Of a stretch of DNA of 64,000 nucleotides, positions 63,452 to 64,000 are shown one piece after another (positions within the stretch are counted from its first letter, which is position 1; the number at the start of each line of letters is the position of its first letter). Origin of the DNA: Spongiactinospora rosea (GTDB lineage: Bacteria > Actinomycetota > Actinomycetes > Streptosporangiales > Streptosporangiaceae). The translations under genes and the position numbers were made by a program. A model generated the notes under the pieces. That model did not search any database. It was given only the letters and a program-made list of their open reading frames with translations, and was not told where the DNA came from. The stretch lies in the NCBI RefSeq assembly GCF_003315795.1, contig NZ_QMEY01000004.1, positions 434,001 to 498,000 of the forward strand, given 5' to 3'.

Positions 63452-64000
63452 TCAGGAGATCGCCTCGTGCAGGCGCCGCGCCTCGTGGATCACCAGGCTT
63501 GAGCCCTTGCGCGCCGCCAGCTCCGCCAGTCCCGGGATGTCGTCGCGCGCCCCGGCGAGCACCGCCGCGCGTACGGCGGTCTTGAGCAGTTCGCCCAGTC
63601 CCGCCCTGGCCTTCTCGCCGGGGGCGGGCAGCAGCGGCGGCACCGCCTGGGTCAGGGCCGTCCACATCTCGGCGTGCGCCCCGGCCTCCGTGACCTCGGC
63701 GAGGACGCCGGTGATCCGGTTGAGTTTGACCTGCCCGCCGCGGACCATGTGGCCCACGGCCCGGCCGAGGTCGGCCGCGGGCAGCTCCCCGTGCGCGGCC
63801 AGCGTGAGGATGGTGTCGGTGGCCAGACCCCGCCGGGCGGGGGTCGGATGGTTCATGGCGATGACGATCGTGCTCGCGGTCGCGATGCCCGCCGGGCCGT
63901 CGTTGTGCGCCAGAGCGGGCACGGCGCCCACCTCACCGCTCGCCGGAAGGCATTCGAGGAGGTGCGCGGCCAGGGCCTCCCGGTGTGAGGGCATGATGGG
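63452..64000 (-). CDS. C-terminal part of a large hypothetical protein (DUF6493-like), cut by the window edge
   Basis: At least 180 residues, helix-rich: AMNHPTPARRGLATDTILTLAAHGELPAADLGRAVGHMV and PPLLPAPGEKARAGLGELLKTAVRAAVLAG. This resembles the C-terminal part of actinobacterial DUF6493 proteins, often several hundred residues and linked to WGR/SWIM loci. The frame stays open to the window edge, so the ATG at 63994 is probably internal. Function unknown. Confidence 0.6.
   Translation of the reverse strand, partial: PIMPSHREALAAHLLECLPASGEVGAVPALAHNDGPAGIATASTIVIAMNHPTPARRGLATDTILTLAAHGELPAADLGRAVGHMVRGGQVKLNRITGVLAEVTEAGAHAEMWTALTQAVPPLLPAPGEKARAGLGELLKTAVRAAVLAGARDDIPGLAELAARKGSSLVIHEARRLHEAIS

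Overview
The window is high-GC actinobacterial DNA. Several traits point to the Streptosporangiaceae/Streptosporangiales (a Nonomuraea-, Microbispora- or Streptosporangium-like organism): a DUF5999 mini-protein, a kinase joined to a WD40 propeller, the nrdJ-nrdR-X-lexA cluster, GuaB1, DUF4192, DUF1707/DUF4870 and DUF4429 proteins, and a gene pair for 10-methyl-branched fatty acids. This placement is inferred from gene content. No rRNA, tRNA or CRISPR array was seen.

Layout. 0.1-7 kb: DUF5999 protein, M48 metalloprotease, kinase/WD40 receptor, AhpD-like protein and two tiny ORFs. 7.1-13.7 kb: a tightly packed peptide-scavenging operon (M19 dipeptidase, lipoprotein binding protein, two permeases, alpha/beta hydrolase) with a two-domain Lrp regulator; no transporter ATPase gene is present. 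13.7-18.4 kb: pyruvate dehydrogenase E1 and a divergent HxlR/MFS efflux pair. 18.4-25.2 kb: B12-dependent ribonucleotide reductase nrdJ, its repressor nrdR, an SOS-locus membrane protein lacking the expected LysM domain, and lexA. Two inverted 218-bp miniature elements with target duplications flank this last pair, followed by a gene-free repeat field (25.4-26.5 kb).

26.6-32 kb: a PrmC-related methyltransferase and leuS, each preceded by a short leader peptide and attenuator-like hairpins; between them are a flavin-reductase-like gene and a DUF4429/SHOCT gene. 33.6-45.3 kb: a lipid-oriented block with two P450s sharing a nearly identical internal tract, a GMC oxidoreductase broken by one in-frame TAG, an acyl-CoA ligase, the TmsB/TmsA (BfaB/BfaA) pair, a second Ser/Thr kinase and an alpha-methylacyl-CoA racemase. 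I infer that this block makes and turns over methyl-branched lipids. 45.4-55.4 kb: housekeeping and accessory genes (HTH/membrane pair, GyrI-like protein, GuaB1, stress protein, ATP-dependent DNA ligase, DUF4192, EI24, Maf).

55.4-61 kb is a scar zone. It holds gene fragments, an intact IS982-family element, a pentapeptide-repeat membrane protein, a secreted ricin-type lectin, a direct-repeat pair and a 152-bp inverted-repeat element. The window ends with a FAD monooxygenase divergent from a TetR regulator over two matching operators, and a gene running off the right edge.
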